The notes beneath the pieces were generated by a model. It did not search any database. It was not told where the DNA came from and saw nothing but the letters and a program-made list of their open reading frames with translations. Made by a program: the position numbers and the translations under genes. This document shows, piece after piece, positions 57,394 through 64,000 of a stretch of 64,000 nucleotides of DNA. The stretch is from [Erwinia] mediterraneensis (GTDB taxonomy: Bacteria > Pseudomonadota > Gammaproteobacteria > Enterobacterales > Enterobacteriaceae), in contig NZ_LR026978.1 of the NCBI RefSeq assembly GCF_900604315.1, positions 2,680,325 to 2,744,324 of the forward strand, read 5' to 3'. Position 1 is the stretch's first letter; each line of letters starts with the position of its first letter.

Positions 57394-57686
57394 CATTATG
57401 CTCCTGTTAATTAATGATAGTTGCCGTTTCAAAACCGGTGGGGCAGTTTTGACCAGACAGGAGGTGTGACGGAATAAAATCCCGCCAGGTTAGCGCTGTC
57501 TGAATAAAAATAAGGTAAGACACATTCTCCTCAGTGCTTACCGTTAAAAGTTTAGTGCAAAGGGCGATAAGTGCAAATTTTAAACATACCTTTACGCTGA
57601 AGAGCTAATTTACACCACCTCGCTGAAGGGCTACATTGTGCAGGATGTGCCTGAGCGCATCGGGCCAATAATGATATGGACAGAGT
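57394..57686. other. ybgS-aroG divergent region
   Basis: About 290 bp that must hold the promoters of ybgS and aroG. The string TTTAAA-CATACC-TTTACG at 57579-57596 resembles a TyrR box (TGTAAA-N6-TTTACA) with two mismatches. E. coli aroG is repressed by TyrR with phenylalanine, so this is plausible but weak. The direct repeat AGTGCAAA (57554-57561 and 57570-57577) lies just upstream of it. No gene was seen. Confidence 0.4.
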
Positions 57687-58739
57687 ATGAATTACCAGAA
57701 TGATGATTTACGCATCAGGGAGATCAAAGAGCTGCTCCCTCCTGTTGCCTTGTTAGAAAAATATCCCGCCAGCAGCAACGCGGCACAAACCGTTTTTCAG
57801 GCCCGCCAGGCTATTCACCAGATTCTGCACGGTGAAGATGACCGCTTACTGGTGGTGATCGGTCCCTGCTCGATTCACGACCCGGAAGCCGCCAAAGAGT
57901 ACGCGACACGCCTGCTGGCGCTACGTAAGGAGCTGAAAGGCGAGCTGGAAGTGGTGATGCGCGTCTACTTTGAAAAGCCGCGTACCACTGTCGGCTGGAA
58001 AGGACTGATCAACGATCCCTGGATGGACGGCAGCTATCAAATCAACGAAGGTTTGCGTATTGCCCGTAAACTGCTGCTGGATATCAACGATACCGGCCTG
58101 CCGACCGCGGGCGAATTCCTCGATATGATCACGCCGCAATATGTCGCAGATTTGATGAGCTGGGGCGCAATTGGGGCTCGTACCACCGAATCGCAGGTGC
58201 ATCGTGAACTCGCTTCCGGTCTTTCCTGCCCGGTAGGTTTCAAAAACGGCACCGATGGCACCATTAAAGTGGCGATTGATGCCATTAATGCCGCCAGTGC
58301 GCCGCACTGCTTCCTCTCCGTCACCAAATATGGTCATTCTGCCATTGTCGAAACCAGCGGCAATGAAGATTGCCATATCATCCTGCGTGGCGGCAAAGAG
58401 CCCAACTACAGCGCACACCACGTCAGCGCGGTGAAAACCGGTCTGGAGAAAGCGGGTCTGCGCCCGCAGGTGATGATCGACTTCAGCCACGCCAACAGCA
58501 GCAAGCAGTTCCAGAAGCAGCTGGTGGTGGCGGACGATGTGGCGCAGCAGATTGCTGGCGGCGAACATGGCATTACCGGTGTGATGCTGGAAAGCCATCT
58601 GGTGGAAGGCAACCAGAGCCTGGAGAGCGGCGAACCGCTGGTCTATGGTAAGAGCGTCACTGATGCCTGCATTGGCTGGGAGGATACCGTGAAGGTGTTG
58701 CGCCAGCTGGCTGATGCGGTAAAAGCGCGTCGCGGCTAA
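57687..58739 (+). CDS. aroG: 3-deoxy-7-phosphoheptulonate synthase, phenylalanine-sensitive type
   Basis: First step of the shikimate pathway: joins phosphoenolpyruvate and erythrose-4-phosphate to DAHP. The 350 residues match AroG. Conserved blocks are MNYQNDDLRIREIKELLPP, VVIGPCSIHDPEAAKEYA (PEP/metal site), RVYFEKPRTTVGWKGLINDP, GARTTESQVHRELASG and VMIDFSHANSSKQ. Overall similarity to AroG, and its place next to ybgS and gpmA, favour the Phe-sensitive isoenzyme over AroF or AroH. It ends in a bidirectional terminator. Confidence 0.97.
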   Translation: MNYQNDDLRIREIKELLPPVALLEKYPASSNAAQTVFQARQAIHQILHGEDDRLLVVIGPCSIHDPEAAKEYATRLLALRKELKGELEVVMRVYFEKPRTTVGWKGLINDPWMDGSYQINEGLRIARKLLLDINDTGLPTAGEFLDMITPQYVADLMSWGAIGARTTESQVHRELASGLSCPVGFKNGTDGTIKVAIDAINAASAPHCFLSVTKYGHSAIVETSGNEDCHIILRGGKEPNYSAHHVSAVKTGLEKAGLRPQVMIDFSHANSSKQFQKQLVVADDVAQQIAGGEHGITGVMLESHLVEGNQSLESGEPLVYGKSVTDACIGWEDTVKVLRQLADAVKARRG

Positions 58740-58752
58740 AAACGCAGCGCAG

Positions 58753-58782
58753 AAAAAAGGCCAGACAATGTCTGGCCTTTTT
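58753..58782. terminator. bidirectional terminator between aroG and gpmA
   Basis: Stem AAAAAGGCCAGA/TCTGGCCTTTTT with loop CAATG, giving a T-run on both strands. aroG and gpmA converge on it. Confidence 0.93.
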
Positions 58783-58798
58783 GCATTTCAGCGACGGC

Positions 58799-59551
58799 TT
58801 ACTTTGCTTTACCCTGGTTAGCCACGGCTGCCGCTTTCGCTTCGATTTCAGCCTGGTCGCCCAGATAGTAACGTTTGACAGGCTTGAAGTTTTCATCGAA
58901 CTCATACACCAGCGGTACGCCGGTCGGGATGTTCAGCTCGAGGATCTCTTCTTCGCTCATGTTATCCAGATATTTCACCAGCGCACGCAGGGAGTTACCG
59001 TGCGCGGCGACGATCACTTTCTCACCGCTCTTGATGCGCGGCAGGATAGATTCATTCCAGAAAGGGATCACGCGATCGATGGTCAGGGCCAGGCTCTCGG
59101 TGGTCGGCAACTGTTCGGCGCTCAGTTTCGCATAACGTGGGTCGTGGCCCGGGAAACGCTCATCGTTGCGATCCAGTTCTGGTGGGGTCACGGCAAAGCC
59201 ACGACGCCACTGTTTTACCTGCTCGTCGCCATATTTTTCTGCGGTTTCCGCTTTGTTCAGGCCCTGAAGCGCACCGTAGTGACGCTCATTCAGGCGCCAG
59301 GTTTTTTCCACCGGCAGCCAGGCTTGATCCAGCTCGTCCAGCACACTCCACAGGGTGTGGATAGCGCGCTTCAGCACGGAGGTATAGGCGAAATCGAAAG
59401 TGAATCCCTCTTTCTTCAGCAGCTGACCTGCTGCTTTGGCTTCGCTGCGGCCTTTCTCAGAAAGATCCACATCGTACCATCCGGTAAAGCGGTTTTCGTT
59501 GTTCCACTGGCTTTCGCCGTGGCGCACCAGAACCAGCTTAGTTACAGCCAT
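58799..59551 (-). CDS. gpmA: 2,3-bisphosphoglycerate-dependent phosphoglycerate mutase
   Basis: Glycolytic and gluconeogenic mutase that interconverts 3- and 2-phosphoglycerate. The 250 residues match GpmA. His11 in [12 protein letters not shown] is the phospho-His; [32 protein letters not shown] and the second catalytic His in [17 protein letters not shown] are all present. It has GGAGTTAAG before the start. It is a single-gene unit between aroG and the gal genes, from which it is separated by 153 bp. Confidence 0.99.
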   Translation of the reverse strand: MAVTKLVLVRHGESQWNNENRFTGWYDVDLSEKGRSEAKAAGQLLKKEGFTFDFAYTSVLKRAIHTLWSVLDELDQAWLPVEKTWRLNERHYGALQGLNKAETAEKYGDEQVKQWRRGFAVTPPELDRNDERFPGHDPRYAKLSAEQLPTTESLALTIDRVIPFWNESILPRIKSGEKVIVAAHGNSLRALVKYLDNMSEEEILELNIPTGVPLVYEFDENFKPVKRYYLGDQAEIEAKAAAVANQGKAK

Positions 59552-59704
59552 AGCTTAACTCCTTAATGCTCTAATGTTTCTATGATAATGGAAACCACGC
59601 GCTTGCCGACAAGGGACGGCAAATCGATAGTGCCTTACCATAGCGGAAAACCTGGCACCGCGTAAGCCTGTGTCGTACGCAGTGCGTGTTTTTCATCCCG
59701 TTTC

Positions 59705-60739
59705 TCAGCCCGCGGTGAAGCAATAACGTGTCACAGACTGATAGGTTTCACCTGGCTGCAGCCAGCAGTCCGGCTGCGGCCATTCAGGGTGATTCGGCGA
59801 ATCCGGCAGAAATTCACTCTCCAGCGCAATGCCCTGAAAAGCAGTATAGCTCTCATGCTCGCGCGCACGGGTACCTGCCAGGTAATTCCCCGAATAGAAC
59901 TGCAGCGCAGGCGCAGAGGTGAACACCGTCAGCTGCAGCTTGCCATCTGCTGACCACAGCTGCGCGGCTGGCTGGCTGGCATCCCCGGCGTTGTTGAGCA
60001 GAAAAGCGTGATCGTAACCCTGCACCGCTTGCTGATCCTCATCGCTAAGGAAATCCTGCGCCACCACTTTCGGCTGGCGGAAATCGAAGCTGGTGCCTGC
60101 TACCGCTTTCAACGGCGCATTGGGAATGCCTTCGCTGTCTACCGGCAGATAGTGATCGGCCTGCAGTTGTAAACGATGCTGGCGCGCATCGCCATGATTT
60201 GCGTCAAGGTTAAAATAGGCGTGATTGGTAAGGTTCACCGGACAGGCTTTATCGGTCTGCGCCGCAAAGCGAACAGACAACCCATTGTCATCATCCAGCT
60301 GATAATGCAGATCGACGATCAGCGTGCCCGGATATCCCTGATCGCCATCAGGCGAATCGAGGCGATAGTGCACGGCATTCTCGCTCTGGCTGACAATCTG
60401 CCAGCGACGCTTGTCGAACCCTTCCGGCCCGCCATGCAGCTGATGCGCGCCCTGATTGGCCGTCAGCTGAATATCGCCGCGCTGCAGCCGGGCGCCAGCG
60501 ATGCGGTTGGCATAGCGACCTACCGTGGCTCCCAGATAGGCGGTCTGATGCAGATAATCGGAAGGCGTGGCGCAGCCCAGCAGCGTCTCACGCACCGTAC
60601 CATCCTGCAGCGGCACGCGGGCGGAAAGCCAGGTGGCGCCCCAGTCCATAAAGGTTGCGACCATGCCGTTGCGGTTACGTAATACCGTGATGCGCCAGGG
60701 CTGACCGTCCGGCGCCAGCGATTGTGCGTCGTTTAACAT
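59705..60739 (-). CDS. galM: galactose mutarotase (aldose 1-epimerase)
   Basis: Interconverts beta- and alpha-D-galactose so that GalK can use it. The 344 residues match E. coli GalM. Family motifs are [33 protein letters not shown] (catalytic His) and, near the C-terminus, [16 protein letters not shown] with the catalytic Glu. It overlaps galK by 7 bases and is the last gene of galTKM. No clear terminator was seen behind it. Confidence 0.98.
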   Translation of the reverse strand: MLNDAQSLAPDGQPWRITVLRNRNGMVATFMDWGATWLSARVPLQDGTVRETLLGCATPSDYLHQTAYLGATVGRYANRIAGARLQRGDIQLTANQGAHQLHGGPEGFDKRRWQIVSQSENAVHYRLDSPDGDQGYPGTLIVDLHYQLDDDNGLSVRFAAQTDKACPVNLTNHAYFNLDANHGDARQHRLQLQADHYLPVDSEGIPNAPLKAVAGTSFDFRQPKVVAQDFLSDEDQQAVQGYDHAFLLNNAGDASQPAAQLWSADGKLQLTVFTSAPALQFYSGNYLAGTRAREHESYTAFQGIALESEFLPDSPNHPEWPQPDCWLQPGETYQSVTRYCFTAG

Positions 60740-61881
60740 TGTCCCGCTCCTTCTGATGCTTTACATACCCAGAAGCTCTCTTTCAGGCCGGTTTGCGCTT
60801 CATAACGTTCCGCTACCGCCGCTTTGACTTCATCCACCAGATCCAGCGGCATCAGCGCCACCACGCAGCCGCCAAAGCCGCCGCCGGTCATGCGCACGCC
60901 GCCACGATCGCCAATCACCGATTTGACGATCTCAACCAGGGTGTCGATGGGCGGCACGGTGATTTCAAAGTCATCACGCATTGAAGCGTGCGATTCGGCC
61001 ATCAGTTCGCCCATGCGTTTCAGATCGCCCTTGCTTAAGGCGTCGGCCGCCTCCAGGGTACGGGCATTTTCCGTCAGCACATGGCGCACACGCTTCGCCA
61101 CCTGCGGATCGAGTTCGTGCTCAACCGCCTGAAACTGTGCGATGTCCACATCGCGCAATGCTGGCTGGGCAAAAAAGCGCGCGCCGGTTTCACACTGCTC
61201 ACGACGGGTATTGTATTCGCTGCCCACCAGGCTGCGGCGGAAGTTGGAGTTGATGATCACGACCGCGATATCAGACGGCATCGGCACCGGACGGGTGCTC
61301 AGCGAGCGGCAATCCAACAGCATGGCATGATCTTTTTTACCCAGCGCGGAGATCAGCTGATCCATAATGCCGCAGTTACAGCCAACGAACTGGTTTTCCG
61401 CTTCCTGACCATTCAGCGCGATCTCCGCGCCATCCAGCGGCAGATGGTAAAGCTGCTGGAACAGCGTGCCCACCGCCACTTCCAGCGAGGCGGAGGAGCT
61501 GAGGCCCGCGCCCTGTGGTACGTTGCCGCTGATCACCATATCCGCGCCGCCAAATGCCGGGTTGCGCTGCTGCAGATGTTTCACCACGCCGCGTACATAG
61601 TTTGCCCACATCGGCTTCCGCACGCTCATGATCGGCGCATCCAGCGAGAACTGATCTTCAGCATTGTCGTAATCGGCCGCGATCACCCGTACCTGACGAT
61701 CATCGCGCTTCGCACAGCTGATTACGGTCTGGTAGTCGATGGCGCAGGGCAGCACAAAACCATCGTTGTAGTCGGTATGTTCGCCAATCAGGTTGACACG
61801 GCCCGGCGCCTGAATGGTATGGGTTGGCTGATAGCCAAACTTTTCGGTGAAAATCTGTTGAGTGGTGCTTTTCAGAGTCAT
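60733..61881 (-). CDS. galK: galactokinase
   Basis: Phosphorylates galactose to galactose-1-phosphate with ATP. The 382 residues match GalK. The GHMP-kinase motifs are the galactose-binding [20 protein letters not shown] (residues about 25-44), the ATP loop [20 protein letters not shown] and the C-terminal [14 protein letters not shown]. The catalytic Asp is in [14 protein letters not shown]. It overlaps galT by 4 bases and galM by 7 bases. Confidence 0.99.
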   Translation of the reverse strand: MTLKSTTQQIFTEKFGYQPTHTIQAPGRVNLIGEHTDYNDGFVLPCAIDYQTVISCAKRDDRQVRVIAADYDNAEDQFSLDAPIMSVRKPMWANYVRGVVKHLQQRNPAFGGADMVISGNVPQGAGLSSSASLEVAVGTLFQQLYHLPLDGAEIALNGQEAENQFVGCNCGIMDQLISALGKKDHAMLLDCRSLSTRPVPMPSDIAVVIINSNFRRSLVGSEYNTRREQCETGARFFAQPALRDVDIAQFQAVEHELDPQVAKRVRHVLTENARTLEAADALSKGDLKRMGELMAESHASMRDDFEITVPPIDTLVEIVKSVIGDRGGVRMTGGGFGGCVVALMPLDLVDEVKAAVAERYEAQTGLKESFWVCKASEGAGQC

Positions 61882-62924
61882 GCTTTAGCCTCGCGGAAAT
61901 GGACAGCGCTGACAGAACGCAGACGTTCTGCCGCCTGTTCCGCCGTTAAATCACGTTGGGTTTCAGCCAGCATCTCGTAGCCAACCATAAATTTGCGCAC
62001 GGTTGCCGAACGCAGCAACGGCGGGTAGAAATGGGCATGCAGCTGCCAGTGATCGTTCGCTTCGCCGTTAAAAGGCGCGCCGTGCCAGCCCATAGAGTAG
62101 GGGAAGGCGCACTGGAACAGGTTATCGTAACGGCTGGTGAGCTGTTTCAACGCCAGCGCCAGATCCTGACGCTGCGCTTCATTGAGATCGGTTAAGCGTT
62201 TGATATGCGCTTTCGGCAGCAGCAGGGTTTCAAACGGCCAGGCAGCCCACCAGGGCACTACCGCCAGCCAGTGTTCAGTTTCAACCACGGTGCGGCTGCC
62301 GTCCTGCAGCTCACGCGCCACGTAATCCACCAGCATCGGCGAGCCTTTCTGTGCATAGTAGCTGCGCTGATGATCGTCTTCACGCTGCGCTTCATTGGGC
62401 AGAAAACTGTTCGCCCAGACCTGACCATGAGGATGGGGGTTGGAGCAGCCCATCGCCGCCCCCTTGTTTTCAAACACCTGCACCCAGGGATAGTGACGAC
62501 CGAGATCGGCGGTCTGCTGCTGCCAGGTACGCACCACTTCTTCCAGTGCGCTCAGCGACATCTCCGGCAGGGTTTTGCTGTGATCCGGTGAAAAGCAGAT
62601 CACCCGGCTGGTTCCGCGCGCGCTCTCGCAGCGCATCAGCAGGTCGTCGCTCTGTGGCGCGGCGGGCGTATCGGTCATCAGCGCAGCAAAATCGTTGGTG
62701 AACACATAAGTGCCGCTGTAATCAGGGTTTTTATCTCCGGTAATGCGCGTGTTACCCGCGCACAGAAAACAGTCAGGATCGTGTGCCGGTAGCTGTTCCA
62801 GCGCGGGTGTCTCCTGCGCGCCTTGCCACGGACGTTTGGCCCGGTGTGGCGAGACTAAAACCCACTGATCGGTGAGCGGATTGTAGCGGCGATGCGGATG
62901 ATCAACCGGATTGAATTTTTCCAT
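61878..62924 (-). CDS. galT: galactose-1-phosphate uridylyltransferase
   Basis: Exchanges UMP between UDP-glucose and galactose-1-phosphate in the Leloir pathway. The ATG at 62924 gives 348 residues beginning [20 protein letters not shown], the family start; the open frame extends ten codons further to 62954 without similarity. Zinc ligands lie in CFLCAGN and the active-site His in [18 protein letters not shown]. It is the first gene of galTKM. The usual first gene galE is missing: modF is the next gene upstream. Two GalR/GalS-type operators lie in the 235 bp gap. Confidence 0.98.
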   Translation of the reverse strand: MEKFNPVDHPHRRYNPLTDQWVLVSPHRAKRPWQGAQETPALEQLPAHDPDCFLCAGNTRITGDKNPDYSGTYVFTNDFAALMTDTPAAPQSDDLLMRCESARGTSRVICFSPDHSKTLPEMSLSALEEVVRTWQQQTADLGRHYPWVQVFENKGAAMGCSNPHPHGQVWANSFLPNEAQREDDHQRSYYAQKGSPMLVDYVARELQDGSRTVVETEHWLAVVPWWAAWPFETLLLPKAHIKRLTDLNEAQRQDLALALKQLTSRYDNLFQCAFPYSMGWHGAPFNGEANDHWQLHAHFYPPLLRSATVRKFMVGYEMLAETQRDLTAEQAAERLRSVSAVHFREAKA

Positions 62925-62972
62925 GTCAGGTCCTGGTAAAGTCAGAAAGCTCAAAACGCTTCGATAAAAAAT

Positions 62973-62978
62973 AGCATA
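62973..62978 (-). promoter_or_regulatory. galT -10 element (predicted)
   Basis: TATGCT on the minus strand in GTATGCTATTTTTTATC, like the TATGCT of the E. coli galP1 promoter. The start point would be near 62966. No good -35 was seen; TCACG about 40 bases upstream could be half of a weak CRP site. Confidence 0.5.
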
Positions 62979-63013
62979 CAGACTGGCAATAAAGCGTGAT
63001 CCAGTCTGGATAA

Positions 63014-63029
63014 ATGAAATCGTTTACAC
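63014..63029 (-). promoter_or_regulatory. GalR/GalS operator 1 (predicted)
   Basis: On the minus strand GTGTAAACGATTTCAT, differing at two of sixteen positions from the E. coli external gal operator as I know it. Its centre is about 55 bases before the predicted galT transcription start, close to the E. coli external operator position. Confidence 0.75.
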
Positions 63030-63090
63030 AAGCGTAATAATGGTATTGGTAAGGTTTTGCAACAGATTAAAGTATAGCAGCAGGGAAAAA

Positions 63091-63106
63091 ATGGTAGCGC
63101 TTACAT
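63091..63106 (+). promoter_or_regulatory. GalR/GalS operator 2 (predicted)
   Basis: ATGGTAGCGCTTACAT, differing at two of sixteen positions from the E. coli internal gal operator as I know it. It lies upstream of operator 1, centre to centre 77 bp, about 132 bases before the predicted start. In E. coli the internal operator lies downstream of the promoter, within galE. Confidence 0.7.
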
Positions 63107-63159
63107 TTCGGGCTGCACAGAGGAGATGGGACGTTGCGTCAGGCGACGTCCCGGAAGGT

Positions 63160-64000
63160 TCAGCGTACAGTTTCCTGCTGATAAAGGTAGCGATCGCCGT
63201 CCGGTATAAAGCTCAGACGGTGGGTAATGCACTGTGGCGCATCTTCCGCGTGATGGGAGACAAACAGCAGCTGCGTGCGTCCTTCGCCGATCAACACATC
63301 GACAAAGCGGCGTACCAGCTGGCGGTTGATCGGATCGAGTCCCTGTAGCGGTTCATCCAGGATCAGCAGCGTTGGATGTTTCACCAGTGCGCGGGCAATC
63401 AACACCAGGCGCTGCTGTCCCCAGGAGAGGCTGTGGAAAGGCGCATCCGCCAGCGTATTATCCATGCCGAGCAGCGCCAGCCACTGGTTAGCCAGCGCGC
63501 TCTGTCGGTCAGAAACCGCCTGATAGAGACCAATGGAATCAAAAAAGCCGGAGAGCACCACGGTACGCACATTAACGCTTACACGATAATCAAGGTGCAG
63601 GCTGCTGCTGACGTAGCCGATATGCTGTTTAATATCCCAGATGGTTTCGCCACTGCCGCGCCGGATGCCGAACAGGGTCAAATCGTTGCTGTAACCCTGA
63701 GGGTGATCGCCGGTGACCAGACTGAGCAGGGTAGATTTTCCGGCACCGTTCGGCCCGACAATCTGCCAGTGTTCACCCGCTTTCACTTCCCAGTTCAGAC
63801 CGTGAATGATGGGACGATCGTTCCAGGAGACCACACCCTTGCGCAGGGTGATGCGCGGCGCGTCATCCGCCAGCGCAGGTAGCTGGTCAGGTGCATCCGC
63901 TTCCGGCAGCGCCATGCCCTGCAAACGTTCGCTGTGCGCCAGCTGCGCCACCAGCGCTTCGCCGAGAATCGTCTCACGCGGCCCGACATGCGTCAGAGTG
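63160..64000 (-). CDS. modF: ModF, ABC-type ATPase (C-terminal part)
   Basis: The C-terminal 280 or so residues of ModF, a duplicated ABC ATPase encoded beside the molybdate transport genes in enterobacteria; its exact role is not settled. The gene runs off the right edge. This part holds the second ABC cassette: Walker A IVGPNGAGKSTLLSL, the Q-loop region, signature SLSWGQQRLVLIARALVKHP, Walker B LLILDEPLQGLDP and the switch His in LLFVSHHAEDAP. Upstream residues TLTHVGPRETILGEAL continue the frame to the edge. In E. coli modF also lies upstream of the gal operon. Confidence 0.95.
   Translation of the reverse strand, partial: TLTHVGPRETILGEALVAQLAHSERLQGMALPEADAPDQLPALADDAPRITLRKGVVSWNDRPIIHGLNWEVKAGEHWQIVGPNGAGKSTLLSLVTGDHPQGYSNDLTLFGIRRGSGETIWDIKQHIGYVSSSLHLDYRVSVNVRTVVLSGFFDSIGLYQAVSDRQSALANQWLALLGMDNTLADAPFHSLSWGQQRLVLIARALVKHPTLLILDEPLQGLDPINRQLVRRFVDVLIGEGRTQLLFVSHHAEDAPQCITHRLSFIPDGDRYLYQQETVR

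Overview
The window is a chromosomal segment of a gammaproteobacterium of the Enterobacterales. Gene content and order are those of the E. coli asnB-nag-glnS-fur-seqA-pgm-phr-gltA-sdh-suc-cyd-tol-nadA-aroG-gpmA-gal-modF stretch. Protein sequences are close to, but clearly different from, E. coli. Several E. coli genes are missing at their usual places (nagD/umpH, chiP, ybgE, galE, the tRNA-Val copies) and other genes are present (DUF969/DUF979, an Ada-AlkA fusion, ogt, an EvgAS-like pair). This points to a member of the Erwiniaceae such as Pantoea or Erwinia. That assignment is inference from gene content, since no database was searched.

Layout: 1-6.7 kb holds the end of asnB and the N-acetylglucosamine regulon (nagC, nagA, nagB; divergent nagE). 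6.8-12 kb holds glnS, an orphan SnoaL-like gene, fur, fldA, ybfE and ybfF. 12-17.8 kb has seqA-pgm, a DUF523-DUF1722 protein, phrB and ybgI, with a 175 bp IS200-type remnant behind the pgm terminator. 18-23.6 kb is a 5-oxoproline operon (pxpB, pxpC, pxpA, two membrane proteins, pcp) followed by nei. 23.6-35.2 kb is the TCA block gltA // sdhCDAB-sucABCD. 35.2-38.3 kb is a small accessory zone: an apparently complete IS200-like element, a TetR regulator, an O-methyltransferase and a broken short-chain dehydrogenase. 38.9-47.7 kb has cydABX and ybgC-tolQRAB-pal-cpoB. 47.8-48.2 kb carries three identical tRNA-Lys genes. 48.3-50.4 kb is an alkylation-repair pair (Ada-AlkA fusion, ogt). 50.5-57.4 kb has nadA-pnuC, zitB, an EvgAS-like two-component system and ybgS. 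57.7-64 kb has aroG, gpmA, galTKM and the 3' part of modF.

Functional links: the core is central metabolism (TCA cycle, amino-sugar and galactose entry, cytochrome bd respiration) together with envelope maintenance (Tol-Pal). Recognisable control sites include NagC and CRP boxes between nagB and nagE, a LexA box before ybfE, a CRP site and sigma70 promoter before sdhC, a NadR-like box before nadA, and two GalR/GalS-type operators before galT.

The most notable observations are: two copies (one complete, one deleted) of an IS200-like element, each placed directly behind a rho-independent terminator; a one-base frameshift in a G-run that splits an EvgS-like hybrid kinase overlapping zitB; a short-chain dehydrogenase gene with two independent lesions; a 5-oxoproline operon with an uncharacterised membrane-protein pair; and a gal operon that lacks galE but keeps gal-type operators in an unusual arrangement. 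I found no CRISPR array, prophage or clearly new multigene defence system.
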